This document shows positions 36,694-49,126 of a stretch of 64,000 bases of DNA, one piece after another; position 1 is the first letter of the stretch, and each line of letters opens with the position of its first letter. Source of the stretch: Larimichthys crocea (lineage: Eukaryota; Chordata; Actinopteri; Sciaenidae); the NCBI RefSeq assembly GCF_000972845.2, contig NC_040032.1:8993498-9057497 (forward strand), read 5' to 3'. The notes beneath the pieces were generated by a model. It did no database searches. It was not told where the DNA came from and saw only the letters and a list, made by a program, of their open reading frames with translations. A program made the position numbers and the translations under genes.

Positions 36694-37229
36694 GTAATGA
36701 AAAGGTTTTGTTTGAATAGAAATGATCTGATCATCGTTCATATCGATGAAGGACGTGTGACCATGTGTGAGCTCTCAGGCGGCCGCCATGTTGATCACGG
36801 CGGCTCCGTCACACACTAACGAAGATTAACGGAGATTAACGAAGCTTCATTTAAAACTGATCCGTGACCTCGAGACTCGGAGCGGTAGCTGACTCGATCT
36901 CAGCGTTTCTTTGTTCGGTCGTTCGACAAACATCTCGTCACGGCGTCCTTCGTCCGTGTTCGATGGGTCACGTGTCATTTTGGCTCCGAACAGGAAGGAA
37001 ATGCAGCTGGGCAGAGTTTCATCCACTCGTACACGCTGTCACTGTAAACATATTTTATTTATGATAAACAGCTGCCAGAAAAAAAAAGGCTTTATACTTC
37101 TCGGTCTTTGTGCTGCTGGACGCCTGAGGTGTTCAGAAATAAATTAAACGTTGGTATTATCTCCATGTTTAAATGCATTAGACAGGATATGATGTCGCCA
37201 CAGTGCGGTAGCCGTGGCGTCCTCGCTCA
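36506..37229 (+). other. Probable irs4 3'UTR, proximal part
   Basis: It follows the inferred stop in the last exon. It has a (CA)n tract at 36650-36690 and no supported exon. The 3'UTR may extend into the duplicated block; a possible end lies near 40400, where a TTGATAAAAGGC..TGTGTGTCTTTTTATTGG stretch occurs without a canonical AATAAA. Confidence 0.45.
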
Positions 37230-37730
37230 GAGCTCAGCTGCAGCTCGCCTCAAACATCGAGTCAATCCACATCTCGTTGGTATTTTAGGGAATTTGTTGG
37301 ATTGACTGCAGCCAAATGTAATCGATTACTTGTCTGCCCGCTGTGTAAACACAAGCTGAGTCCGACCATATTTACATTTAAACACGGATTCAGATCCTGT
37401 TGAGTTTTATGTAAACAACACGATTAAATTGGCTTCAGAATAATTATTAGACTGCATGTAGACGTAACATGCAGAGAGCTGATCACCAATCTTATTTTTA
37501 TTCTTCATTTTATGCAGAAACTCATCACTGAGTGACCGCCGTGTCAAAGTTGTCGTGGTGTTAAATTTTGAAATTAAAGCTGTAAACTGTTTTATTTTAA
37601 AAATATGCAGCTCACAGGGTGAAAGAGTCTCTCCGGCGCTTCTTCCCAGGTGAACTACATGAAATGTTATTTGAATTTCATCACAACCTATCGTCGACCT
37701 CTGTGGCTGCAAAGCTCAAGTGCCAAAAAC

Positions 37731-37985
37731 CTGCAGTTCCTCTAACGTCCACTTGAGGCTGGCTCCAGCAGTGAGTCAGTCTCCATAAGTCCCCATGTCC
37801 AAATGTCCAACTTCACAGCAGAAATAAACATGTTTACAGCCTGGTACAAAAAACAGTTTTGGTCTCTGTAGCTAATTTCCCCGTTCATGACAACTGTACT
37901 GAGGGTGAATTTATATACAACTCACCTGTTCACATTATATTAAGGCTTAAAGTTATGCAGGGTTAAGAGCGTGGACGCTTTGATG
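37731..37985 (+). mobile_element. Dispersed element copy E, near full length
   Basis: The best preserved copy. It runs from CTGCAGTTCCTCTAACGTCC to TTAAGAGCGTGGACGCTTTG and agrees with copy G at both ends. Confidence 0.85.
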
Positions 37986-40867
37986 CATTTTGAACCGACG
38001 TGCAGCACAAAACATTTGAGCAGTTTAAATCTTTTTTTTTGGCAGCTGATCTTTTCTATTCTAACTGTATATTATACTATAGTATATACTACAGTATACA
38101 CGTAGAACGACAGAAACTCTAGTACATACTGTAGTTTGTTTTCAGTTAACACAGTTCTAATATAAAGTGACACATTACAATGGTATATAAAATATACAGT
38201 ATACAAATAATGATTAATACTATATAGCCTAGATATCTATATACTCTTTTATAAAGTGCCTCATTTTTGATTGTAGCTGTTTTTACACAGGTGATCTTAA
38301 AATGGGTGAAAATGGAAAAAACAAAAAAACGTCTGAATCGTGAATCATGTTGAAAAAAAAAAACAACCTTTCATTATTAGTCAGCCATAATCAGATTGCC
38401 TTACTGTGTTTATCAGAAATCATCTTTTTTATTATTTCGTTGCAGTGCCTAACACTTCAGCCGCAATGTAAGCACTCCCTCGCTCTTTCTTTTTGTTTCC
38501 GGCTTCGTCAAGCGGAGGTGAAGGTGAAGGTCGATTTCATCTTTAGTTTCCACGTCAGGCCCCGTCCTCCTCACTCTCCTGGCTCACGAGGCTGAACATT
38601 AGTGACACTGTGCAGCCGGACAGACGAACAAATCTTGTACATTGTATAGATTTTAATGTCAAATCATATTTTTAATGACTTTTCTGCATTTTGTTTTTGT
38701 TTTCCACACAGCTGCCGGTGTCAGTGTGTATGTAAAATAAGTTGTCCACTCAGTATTAGACAAAAAAATGTGCACTAATTTACTCCGAGTATTTTTCGAA
38801 CCCCAAAACGAACTTGGTCAGTTCAGGTGTCTGACGCTGGCGTTGGTGCGAAAGCTTCTCGCTCGCACTCAAACGCAGCACGGCGGTCTGAACTAACCAA
38901 GGCGGCGGCGTTCCAACGTTCAAACGTTCAAACGTTCAAACGTTCTGCTGCCGTTAAACAAATTGCCATAAAAAATACAAAAGTCTGACGACAATTCAAA
39001 AAGTTTGTGCAAAAAGTAGATGCACAAATTTTTTTTTGCTTTTTCACTCGACTGGGCCAAAAAAAAGAAAGTAAAGAAGTTGTTCCATTTTTTAACTGTG
39101 TTTTTCTTAAAGGTAGTGTGACTGTACTGTACGCGGAGCTGCTGACGGAGAGTTTGGTCGAGTTTAAAAAAGCTTCAGACTGAACAAACTCTGAGTCCGG
39201 CTCTGGCGATGTGTATACAGGGTACAAACGATGAAGGCTTTCTTGATGTATTTTTGACTCTGGTAGCTTTTCCCACATTTAGATTGAGTTTTTTTTCCCA
39301 CTGACCTTCTTAATAAACGCAGATATGAAACGCTTCACTGCACACGTGCACGCTGTTACACGAATTTGAGTGTTTTTAACCTTCGACTCGGATCTGAAAG
39401 GACGCTCAAGTGCCTGGCTCTGCTCACTGATCGGTCACGTTTGAGTCGCGGATGGCGGGAAGTGAAACCAGCTCCTGGAAAAGTCTTCCACACGTTTCTT
39501 TAGCGTTCAGTCGGAGATGTGCGTGACGTGTTTTATGAGCTTCAGCGCCGGCTCCACGACCTCAAACTGAAAATCTGGTTTTTACAAATTTGTGAGGCAC
39601 TTGTCGCCGTTTTTAATCCTGTGAAGGAAGACGTGAACATCGACTGAGCACAGCCCACTACTGCCAACAGCTTGTGCTCCACACTGAGAACTTTATTGCC
39701 AAAACTCTTGTACAACAAATCCACACCAACAAACATGGACGAGATCCACTTTTGTAACTCGTGTTACTCTTTGCTGAAGTGATCTTTTCTAATCTCTTTG
39801 TTATTCCTCTTCTAATTGGGGGATTACCGAGATTCTCTGACCGTACCTCATAATCTCGACTCAGCGGTTGCTCGTAAAGCCCCTCGGAGAGTCTGAGGCA
39901 GGTTACTGACGTCAAAACGTGAATAAATATCACTTCATGTGTCGTGTGTTCCAAACTGCTTTAACAAACAGCGTGAGGCTCCGTCCTCATGACGCATGGC
40001 GGCCTCATCCACCAATCATCAGGAGTGTTTTTGGTTTTAACGAGCAGAGACGAGACGAACTGCTCGCCAGACTCTAACTGTGGGAAATGATACTGTATGT
40101 ACAATCAGGATAGCGACTATAATTACAATGGAAAGAGCATTGTATGTATTTTAAAGCTATTGATACTTTGATAATGATGTAAAATGCAAAAAGACTGAAC
40201 AGGAACTATAGGTATGTAAAGTATACTGTGTATAGAGGAGTTTGCTCCGGGCAGGGGAGGGACGGGCATGGGGGGGCGTTCCATTCTGTTCATGGAGAAA
40301 TGGTTTCAAACAGAATATTGATGATTCTTGTCTGTGATGTAGACAACGTCAATGTTTCTTTGTTTTTCTTTTTGATAAAAGGCAAAGTGATTACGAAACC
40401 AACTGTGTGTCTTTTTATTGGCTGAGACGAGTCCAGACGTTAAAGTTTTAAGCCCGTGGACAGACGGAAGACGTCTTTAATCCTGGAAACAGATGGTATG
40501 TTTCCAGGAAATCACTAAAACACAGGAGGAGGACGAGGAGGAGGAGGAGGAGGTCCATTATTTATCAAGTGTTTCTGTTTCATGACACGTTCATGAAAGA
40601 AAAACAAACATGAAGAGAAACACGATGCATTTGTAAGAAATTTAAATCTCCTCACGTCACCAACTTCTCTAGAGTCACAGTTTAGTATTTGTTTGTTCGT
40701 CTGTTCAGGCGATTAGACATGTATGAAAACATCGTTACGAGTATTATATTCCATGTTTGCCTTATTCTGAACACATTTATGAACACAAGTTATTTAACTA
40801 TGTCTAAAATGAGCTCGAACAATTAATGATTAAAAGAAACTGCAGAAAGTTTTTTACTTTGAAACAG

Positions 40868-40953
40868 AAAAACTGATTCACCAAAACTACAACAAATAGA
40901 ATATTTACAAAAACTGATTCACCAAAACTACAACAAATAGAATATTTACAATA
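40868..40953. repeat. 43-bp direct tandem repeat, two units
   Basis: Two adjacent units of AAAAACTGATTCACCAAAAC..GAATATTTAC. The matching place in the right duplicate (about 45905-45935) has only one unit. Confidence 0.9.
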
Positions 40954-41798
40954 TGCTGCGTAAAGATTTTTGAGACTCTTACTAAAGCAACAATGTAACT
41001 TTTACTTGTAATGGAGTATTTTTACAGTGCAGTATTCATACCTTTACAAGTAGTAAAATGAATATATTTATAATAATCCAACAACAATAAACGTTATTCT
41101 TATAGCACTTTTTAAAACACCAAAATCAAGAAGTTAAAAACAACAAATCAATAAAAATCTGAATAAAATGTGACATTAAACACTGAGATCAACTAAAGAC
41201 TTTTCTGTCACAGTGATTTAAACTCTGTTGAACTCTTGAATCTTCAGGTCAGAGCTCTGACTGCAGACACACCTGGTGAACTCTGCACTGCACTGCACGA
41301 TCAGCTGGTTTATATTTGGCCTCTCATTGATTAATAAGTAATCAATGAGATCTAAATTCTTTAAATTGAGTTGAACTCTGACTCTGTGTTTGTTGAACCA
41401 GACAAATACTTGTTGGTTGCACTAGATTATCCGTCAGGACTCGATGCGTCGTGTCAAAGAGGACTTTGACTGATTGATCAGCTGCTGGTTTAGAAACAGT
41501 CTCTGATGTCGACACGTGTTCAAATGTTCAGATCACTGAGCTCGTCTGCATGTTTCACATCAGGAGAAGAAGAAGCTACGATGGCTGGATTCCATTTCGC
41601 TGCTTCAGTTTCACTTCAGAATCTCTGCTGACACATTTAAATAAACCTGTTCATGATTTCTACCTCAGGATAACAGAAACTTTATAATTTACACACAGTC
41701 AGAAAACATGAAGTCTGACCTCAGTGCAAAGGTCACAACAGAAACATCGAATAAGATTTGATTGTTCAGTAAAAGACGATATGCATGAAGATAAAACA

Positions 41799-42329
41799 TG
41801 ACCAGGTAACTCTGCATGAACTGTGTGAACATTCTGACACGTTCTCCTGCTCACACAGACGAGATGTTTGGATCATGAGACGTTTTTTGGAAAACATCAG
41901 ACAGAGTTTAGACCTTCAGGCACAGACAGAGCTGGACCTCTTCACCGGTTTGAAGAACTTCAGTCTGCTCAGTGAGTGGAGACGTCTGTGTCCACGTTGT
42001 TGTTGTTGAGGTGAACATCGTCTCCACATCTGATCCCTGGATGTTCACCAGAGTTCATCTGCCTCGAACAGAATGCTCCAAATCTGCCCTAGAGTTCATC
42101 TGCCTCGAACAGAATGCTCCAAATCTGCCCTGCATGTACATTAATGATGCTTATTAACTCATTTACATAGTCCCATGTTTGACTGTCAGCACTCTGCTAT
42201 AGGGACAGGAGTGTGGTGTACGATGTATACGCCTAAAGCGCGCTGTCGAGTTGCGCAGTAGGCGTCCTCTGATGTGGATGAGTAATTGCAGTAAATTACG
42301 GTCCGACAAGCCCCTGAATCGTAAATACC
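41799..42329. other. Unique spacer between duplicate copies, with a ~40-bp tandem pair
   Basis: It contains two tandem units of GAGTTCATCTGCCTCGAACA..CAAATCTGCCC (42051-42130). Short open frames here are not recognisable. No gene is supported. Confidence 0.7.
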
Positions 42330-45300
42330 TCAGCTGCAGCTCGTCTCAACATCAAGTCAGTCCACATCTCGGGTGATTTTAGGGAATTTGTTGGATTGAC
42401 TGCAGCCAAATGTAATCGATTACTTGCTGCCGTGTGTAAACACAAGCTGAGTCCGACCAATTTACATTTAAACACTCATTCAGATCCGTTGAGTTTTATG
42501 TAAACGACACGAATGCTTCAGAATAATTATTAGACGCATGTGAGACGAACATGCTGAGAGCTGATCACCAATCTTATTTTTATTCTTCATTTCAGTAAAT
42601 GCAGAACTCGCACGAGGTGACCGCCGTGTTAAAGTTGTCGTGGTGTTAAATTGAAATTAAAGCCGTAAACTGTTTTTATTTTAAAAATATGCAGCTCCCA
42701 GGGTGAAAGAGTCTCTCCGGCATTTCTTCCCAGGTGAACTACATGAAATCATTCATGTTATTTGAATTTCATCACAACCTGTCGTCGACCTCTGTGGCTG
42801 CAAAGCTCAAGTGCCAAAAACCTGCAGTTCCTTAACGTCCACTGAGGCTGGCTCCAGAAGTGAGTCAGTCCCATAAGTCCCATGTCCAAATGTCCAACTT
42901 CACAGCAGAAAAACATGTTTACAGCCTGGTACAAAAAACAGTTTTGGTCTCTGTAGCTAATTTCCCCGTTCATGACAACTGTACTGAGGGTGAATTTATA
43001 TACACTCACCTGTTCACATATATTAAGGCTTAAAGTTAGCAGTTAAGAGCGGACGCTTTGATGCATTTTGAACCGACGTGCAGCACAAAACATTTGAGCA
43101 GTTTAATCTTTTTTCGGCAGCTGATCTTTTCTATTCTAACTGTATATTATACTATAGTATTACTACAGTATACACGTAGAACGACAGAAACTCTAGTACA
43201 TCTGTAGTTTGTTTTCAGTTAACACAGTTCTAATATAAAGTGACACATTACAATGGTATAATAAATATACAGTAACAAATAATGATTAATACATATAGCC
43301 TAGATATATATATACTTTTATAAAGGCCTCATTTTTGATTGTAGCTGTTTTTACACAGGTGATCTTAAATGGGTGAAAATGGAAAAAACAAAAAAACGTC
43401 TGAATCGTGAATCATGTTGAAAAAAAAAACAACTTTCATTATTAGTCAGCCATAATCAGATTGCCTACTGTGTTTATCAGAAACACTTTTTTTATTATTT
43501 CGTTGCAGTGCCTAACACTTCAGCCGCAATGTAAGCACTCCCTCGCTCTTTCTTTTTTGTTTCCGGCTTCGTCAAGCGGAGGTGAAGGTGAAGGTCGATT
43601 TCATCTTTAGTTTCACGTCAGGCCCCGCCCTCCTCACTCTCCTGGCTCTGAGGCTGAACTAGTGGACATGTGCAGCCGGACAGACGACAAATCTTGTACA
43701 TTGTATATATTTAATGTCAAATCATATTTTTAATGACTTTTCTGCATTTTGTTTTGTTTTTTCCACACGCTGCCGTGTCAGTGTGTATGTAAATAAGTTG
43801 TCCACTCAGTATTAGACAAAAAAAGGTGCACTAATTTACTCCGAGTATTTTCGAACCCCAAAACGAACTTGGTCAGTTCAGGTGTCTGACGCTGGCGTTG
43901 GTGGAAAGCTTCTCGCTCGCACTCAAACGCAGCACGGCGGTCTGAACTGATCGAGCGGCGGCGTTCAAACGTTCAAACGTTGAAACGTTCTGCTGCCGTT
44001 AACAAATTGCCATAAAAAATACAAAAGTCTGACGACATTCAAAAGTTTGTGCAAAAAGTAGATGCACAATTTTTTTTGCTTTTTCACTCACTGGGCCAAA
44101 AAAAAGAAAGTAAAGAAGTTGTTCCATTTTTTAACTGTGTTTTTCTTAAAGGTAGTGTGACTGTACTGTACGCGGAGCGTTGACGGAGAGTTTTGGTTTT
44201 AAAAAAGCTTCAGACGAACAACTCTGAGTCCGGCTCTGGCGATGTGTATACAGGGTACAAACGAGAAGGCTTCTTTGATGTATTTTTGACTCTGGAGCTT
44301 TTCCCACATTTAGATTGTTTTTTCCCACCGACCTTTAATAAACGCAGATAGAAACGCTTCACTGCACACGTGCACGCTGTCAACGAATTGAGTGTTTTTA
44401 ACCTTCGACTCGGATCTGAAAGGCGCTCAAGTGCCTGGCTCTGCTCATGACGGTCACGTTTGAGTCGGGATGGCGGGAAGTGAAACCAGCTCCTGGAAAA
44501 GTCTTCCACAGTTTCTTTAGCGTTCAGTCGGAGATGTGCGTGACGTGTTTTATGAGCTTCAGCGCGCCGGCTCGACGACCTCAAACTGAAAATCTGGTTT
44601 TTACAAATTTGTGAGCACTTGTCGCCGTTTTTAATCCGTGAAGGAAGACGTGAACATCGACTGAGCACAGCCCACTACTCGCCAACAGCTTGTGTCTCCA
44701 CACTGAACTTTATTGCCAAAACTCTTGTACAAACAATCCACACCAACAAACATGGACGAGATCCACTTTTGTAACTCGTGTTACTCTTTGCTGAAGTGAT
44801 CTTTTCTAATCTCTTGGTTATTCCTCTTCTAATTGGGGGATACCGAGATTCTCTGACCGTACCTCATAATCTCGACTCAGCGGTTGCTCGTAAAGCCCCT
44901 CGGAGAGTCTGGAGCAGGTTACTGACGTCAAAACGTGAATAAATATCACTTCATGTGTCGTGTGTTCCAACTGCTTTAACAAACAGCGTGAGGCTCCGTC
45001 CTCTGACGCATGGCGGCCTCATCCACCAATCATCAGGAGTGTTTTTGGTTTAGTGAGCGAAGGACGAGACGAACTGCTCGCCAGACTCTAACTGTGGGAA
45101 ATGATACTGTATGTACAATCAGGATAGCGACTATAATTACAATGGAAAGAGCATGTATGTATTTAAAGCTATTGATACTTTGATAATGATGTAAAATGCA
45201 AAAAGACTGAACAGGAACTATAGGTATGTAAAGTATACTGTGTATAGAGGAGTTTGCTCGGGCAGGGGAGGGACGGGCATGGGGGGCGTTCCATTCTGTT

Positions 45301-46762
45301 CATGGAGAAATGGTTTCAAACAGAATATTGATGATCTTGTCTGTGATGTAGACAACGCAAGTTTTTTGTTTTTCTTTTTGATAAAAGCAAAGTGATTACG
45401 AAACCAACTGTGTGTCTTTTTATTGGCTGAGACGAGTCCAGACCGCGAGACGTTAAAGTTTTTAAGCCCGTGGACGACGAAGACGTCTTTAATCCTGGAA
45501 ACAGATGGTATGTTTCCAGGAAATCACTAAAACACAGGAGGAGGAGGAGAGGAGGAGGTCCATTATTTATCAAGTGTTCTGTTTCATGACACGTTCATGA
45601 AAGAAAAACAAACATAGAGAGAAACACGATGCATTTGTAAGATTTAATCTCCTCACGTCACCCTCAACTTCTCTAGAGTCACAGTTTAGTATTTGTTTGT
45701 TCGTCTGTTCAGGCGATTAGACGTGTATGAAAACATCGTTATAGTATTATATTCCATGTTTGCCTTATTCTGAACACATCTTACACAAATAAGATAAGTT
45801 ATTTAACTATGTATAAAATGAGCTCGAACAATTAATGATTTAAAAAAACTGAAAGTTTTTACTTTGAAACAGACAACTAAAAATAATCTGCAGTAACACT
45901 GAAAACTACAACAAATAGAATATTTACAATATGCTGTATAAACATTTTTGAGACTCTTACTAAAGGAACAATTGTACTTTTACTGTATGGAGTATTTTTA
46001 CAGTGCAGTATTTATAATTTACTCAATAAAATGTATGAATATATTTATAATAATCCAACAAACAAAACGTTATTCTTATAGCACTTTTTAAAACACCCAA
46101 TCAAGAAGTTAAAAACAATAAATCAATAAAAATCTGAATAAAATGTGAAAAACACTGAGACCAACTAAAGACTTTCTGTCACAGTGATTTAAACTCTGTT
46201 GAACTTTAGTTGAATCTTCAGGTCAGAGCTCGTGACTGCAGACACACCGCTGAACTCTGCATGCACGATCAGCTGTTTATATTTGGCCTCTCATTGATTA
46301 ATAAGTAATCAATAATATCTAAATTCTTTAAATTGAGTTGAACTCTGACTCTGTGTTTGTTGAACCAGACAAATATTGTTGGTTGCTAGATTATCCGTCA
46401 GGACTGACGCGTCGTGTTAAAGAGGACTTTGATGATTGATCAGCTGCTGATTTAGAAACAGTCCTGATGTCGACACGTGTTCAAATGTTCAGAATCTGCA
46501 TGTTTCACCCATCAGGAGAAGAAGAAGCTAATGATGGCTGGATTCCATTTGCTGCTTCAGTTTTCACTCAGAATGTCTGCTGACACATTTAAATAAACCT
46601 GTTCATGATTTCTACCTCAGGACAACAGAAACTTATAATTTACACACAGAGTCAGAAAACATGAAGTCGAACCTGAAATGACACAGACCTCAGTGCAAAG
46701 GTCACAACAGAAACATCGAATAAGATTTTGATTGTCAGTAAAAACGATATGCATGAAGATAT
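42330..46762. repeat. Tandem segmental duplication 2, right copy (~4.4 kb, deletion-rich)
   Basis: Second copy of 37230-41798. It is about 3% shorter because of many scattered one- to four-base deletions, often in homopolymers, with few substitutions. It ends in an AT/CA microsatellite and an N gap. Confidence 0.95.
42821..43062 (+). mobile_element. Dispersed element copy F (duplicate of E)
   Basis: It lies at the same place in the right duplicate as copy E in the left, so it arose with the block and not by separate insertion. It carries the same small-deletion pattern as its surroundings. Confidence 0.85.
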
Positions 46763-46790
46763 AATATTATAGTGATATATGATATATAGG

Positions 46791-46855
<65 letters not shown>

Positions 46856-46980
46856 TAGTATGTGTGTGTGTGTGTGTGTGTATATACACATACACATATA
46901 TAGATATATAAACACACNNNNNNNNNNTACTATGATGTACCAAAGACTCTGATAGATATATATTATATATATAATAATAT

Positions 46981-47030
<50 letters not shown>

Positions 47031-47060
47031 ATAGTGTGTGTGTGTGTGTATGTATATGAA
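46763..47060. repeat. Compound AT/GT/CA microsatellite flanking a gap
   Basis: (TA)n at about 46788-46848, (GT)n at 46861-46880, short TATA/CACA runs, ten N at 46918-46927, more (TA)n, (CA)n at 46985-47025 and (GT)n to 47050. The open frames across it are artefacts of the dinucleotides. Confidence 0.95.
46918..46927. other. Assembly gap (10 N)
   Basis: Ten N characters inside the microsatellite; the true length is unknown. Confidence 0.99.
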
Positions 47061-47329
47061 AGGTTGAAAAAAACTTCTATAACATCAAACAGCCAGCAGG
47101 GGGTGCTGTAACTTCTCGTTATTTATTTTTGAAAACCAAAACAACGAGCGCGTATACCGGAAGCTTTAACATTCGCATCAAAGATGTAAGTTGTGAGGAG
47201 ATAACACACGCGGTACTTTTTTGTCCGTACATTTATACATATATTCTGTGTTTTCCCGCCTCTGCAGCGCAGTTTAAGGCAGTAAATGAAGCTCCCGTCA
47301 TTGTTTCGATCATTTATTTGTAATGTTCA

Positions 47330-47770
47330 ATATATTCAGAGGAGATGGGCGGGAGAGAATAACGCGCGGTGGTTTGGGTGTCTGGGTTTCGATGAGATGA
47401 GCGCTCCTCTCCGTGTGTCCTCCTCTCTGGCTCCGTGGTCTCCGGCCGGTCGATCCGCTCATTGACCGCAGACAGCGGCCTCCCCCCGGCTTCACTCACC
47501 GAACAGCGACCCGAACCATCTGGATGTTGAGCCCAGCATCGGTCAGCTGCGGACGACGTCAGCTCGGTCAGCAGCTCTCCCGGTTCGGTTTGTTGGTTCC
47601 ACTCTAAAGACTCGAAGCGGTCGGCAGAGGACGGGTTGATGCTCCGAGCGGAACAAGGTCGTCCGTGAGGTTCGTATCCAGGCTCAGTTCGATCCGAACA
47701 CTCGGCTCCAACTTTCCGGAACTTTCCGGAGAATTTACGATCACACGAGTGTTGCTAACGGCTGTTGCTA
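47330..47770. promoter_or_regulatory. CpG-rich region, likely promoter
   Basis: GC- and CpG-rich between AT-rich flanks, about 1.4 kb before the slc25a15 start codon, so it may carry that gene's promoter and non-coding first exon. On the minus strand an ATG at 47519-47517 is followed, after MVRVAV, by a GTGAGT donor, so a divergent minus-strand gene could also begin here, but I see no following exon. Confidence 0.4.
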
Positions 47771-49126
47771 AGTTACGCGTGTAGCGGCGCCAAAAAGAGA
47801 TTTTTTATTTTTTTACGTTTTTACTCCAAAATTTATTTTGAGTCTAAAAGACAAAAAAACTACAAACATGTATTTTAGTTATTTTATATTTTAAATATGT
47901 TTTTATGTCCGGACTACAAATGGCGTTTTGGCGCCATCTGCCGGTGACCACGTGGTACACACGGAGAGGTTTGCAGCAATACTCAAACAGAAGTATAAAT
48001 ACTGCAAACAGAAGTATAAATACTGCAAACAGAAGTAATAATACTGCAACGAAGTATAAATACTCAAACAGAATATACATACTGGCAAACTGAAGGAGAA
48101 ATACTCAAACAGAAGGAGAATACTGTAAACAGAAGGAGAAACTCAACCAGAAGGAGAAATACTGCAAACAGAAGGAGAAATACTCAAACAGAAGGGAGAA
48201 AACTGCAAACAGAAGTAATAATACTGCAAACAGAAGAAGAAATACTGCAACAGAAGTATAAATACTGCAAACAGAAGTATAAATACTGCACAAACAGAAG
48301 GTATAAATACGCTCTATGTAACTAACAGTAAAAGCATCTTAAAGAGAGAGAGGACACAGTTAGTTTCATATTATTTAGTCTAATAAAGTCATTGTGTTTT
48401 TCTTAATAAATAATAAAGGTCCTGACTGAACTCTTTATTATCATTTTTATTATTTTATTGTTTTTCTCTGTAAAAGGAGTTCACGTCCCTCAGTTTGTGT
48501 TTTATTGTGTGAAGCACTTCTATAAATAATAAATAAAGTAATCCAGTGTGATCAAACACTCGACTTTCATGAAGCTCATAATGTTTCACTTTTTGTAATT
48601 TAATGATTCTGTTTATTACTGAGGTCGTGGTTGCTCTGCATAAAATGAGAGAGATTTCTAATATTCACGTACACAAACAGTTTACTATGTGTTTGAGTTT
48701 GATAAATATTAGAAATAAATAAATAAGTTCTGAAAATGACAAATAAGAAAAAGGCTGAGCTACAGTTTATAATAAGTTTATGTTCCTTGTGCGTGCAGAG
48801 TTTAGATTTAAAGAGTCAAACTCAGGTTTAAAGAGCTAAATAATATCTAATTAATCCTAAATAATAATATCTAACGTCACTTTATCAAATGTGACCGCTG
48901 TGAATAATTCCTGCTGTCACAAAGAGGCGTGTGTTATTGTGGTGAACTTTATAACCTGTGTGTGCTCGGCTCTGCTGACATGCACAGAAGGTGAGAAGAA
49001 ACGTTATGCTGTGTGATTAACATGTGATTAACATGTGATTAAATGTGATAACATGCTCTGATGATGGAACTGTCGTTCATCTTGTGTTTAGGTCGATTCG
49101 ACAGAGAAACCTCGTCTAACAACCAC
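47771..49126. other. AT-rich intergenic or slc25a15 intronic DNA with a minisatellite
   Basis: Apart from the array at 47970-48312, this is AT-rich with no supported exon until the acceptor before 49092, where the exon carrying the slc25a15 start begins. Confidence 0.5.
47970..48312. repeat. ~18-21-bp minisatellite (ATACTGCAAACAGAAG..)
   Basis: About 18 degenerate units alternating TATAA, GGAGA or TAATA after the common CAAACAGAAG core. Many units differ by single-base loss. The flanking minus-strand frames reading Phe-Cys-Leu-Gln-Tyr repeats are by-products. Confidence 0.92.

Larger units (their letters stand above)
37230..41798. repeat. Tandem segmental duplication 2, left copy (~4.6 kb)
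   Basis: It matches 42330-46762 in order and orientation along its whole length, from CTCAGCTGCAGCTCG to CGATATGCATGAAGATA. It contains dispersed element copy E, AT-rich stretches, a GTTCAAACGTTCAAAC repeat near 38920 and a 43-bp direct tandem at 40868-40950. No coding exon is supported; part is probably irs4 3'UTR. Confidence 0.95.

Noticed and set aside
47970..48312. Regular spaced repeat that resembles a CRISPR array
   Set aside because: Units are head-to-tail with variable short linkers and no unique spacers, and the genome is a vertebrate; it is a minisatellite.
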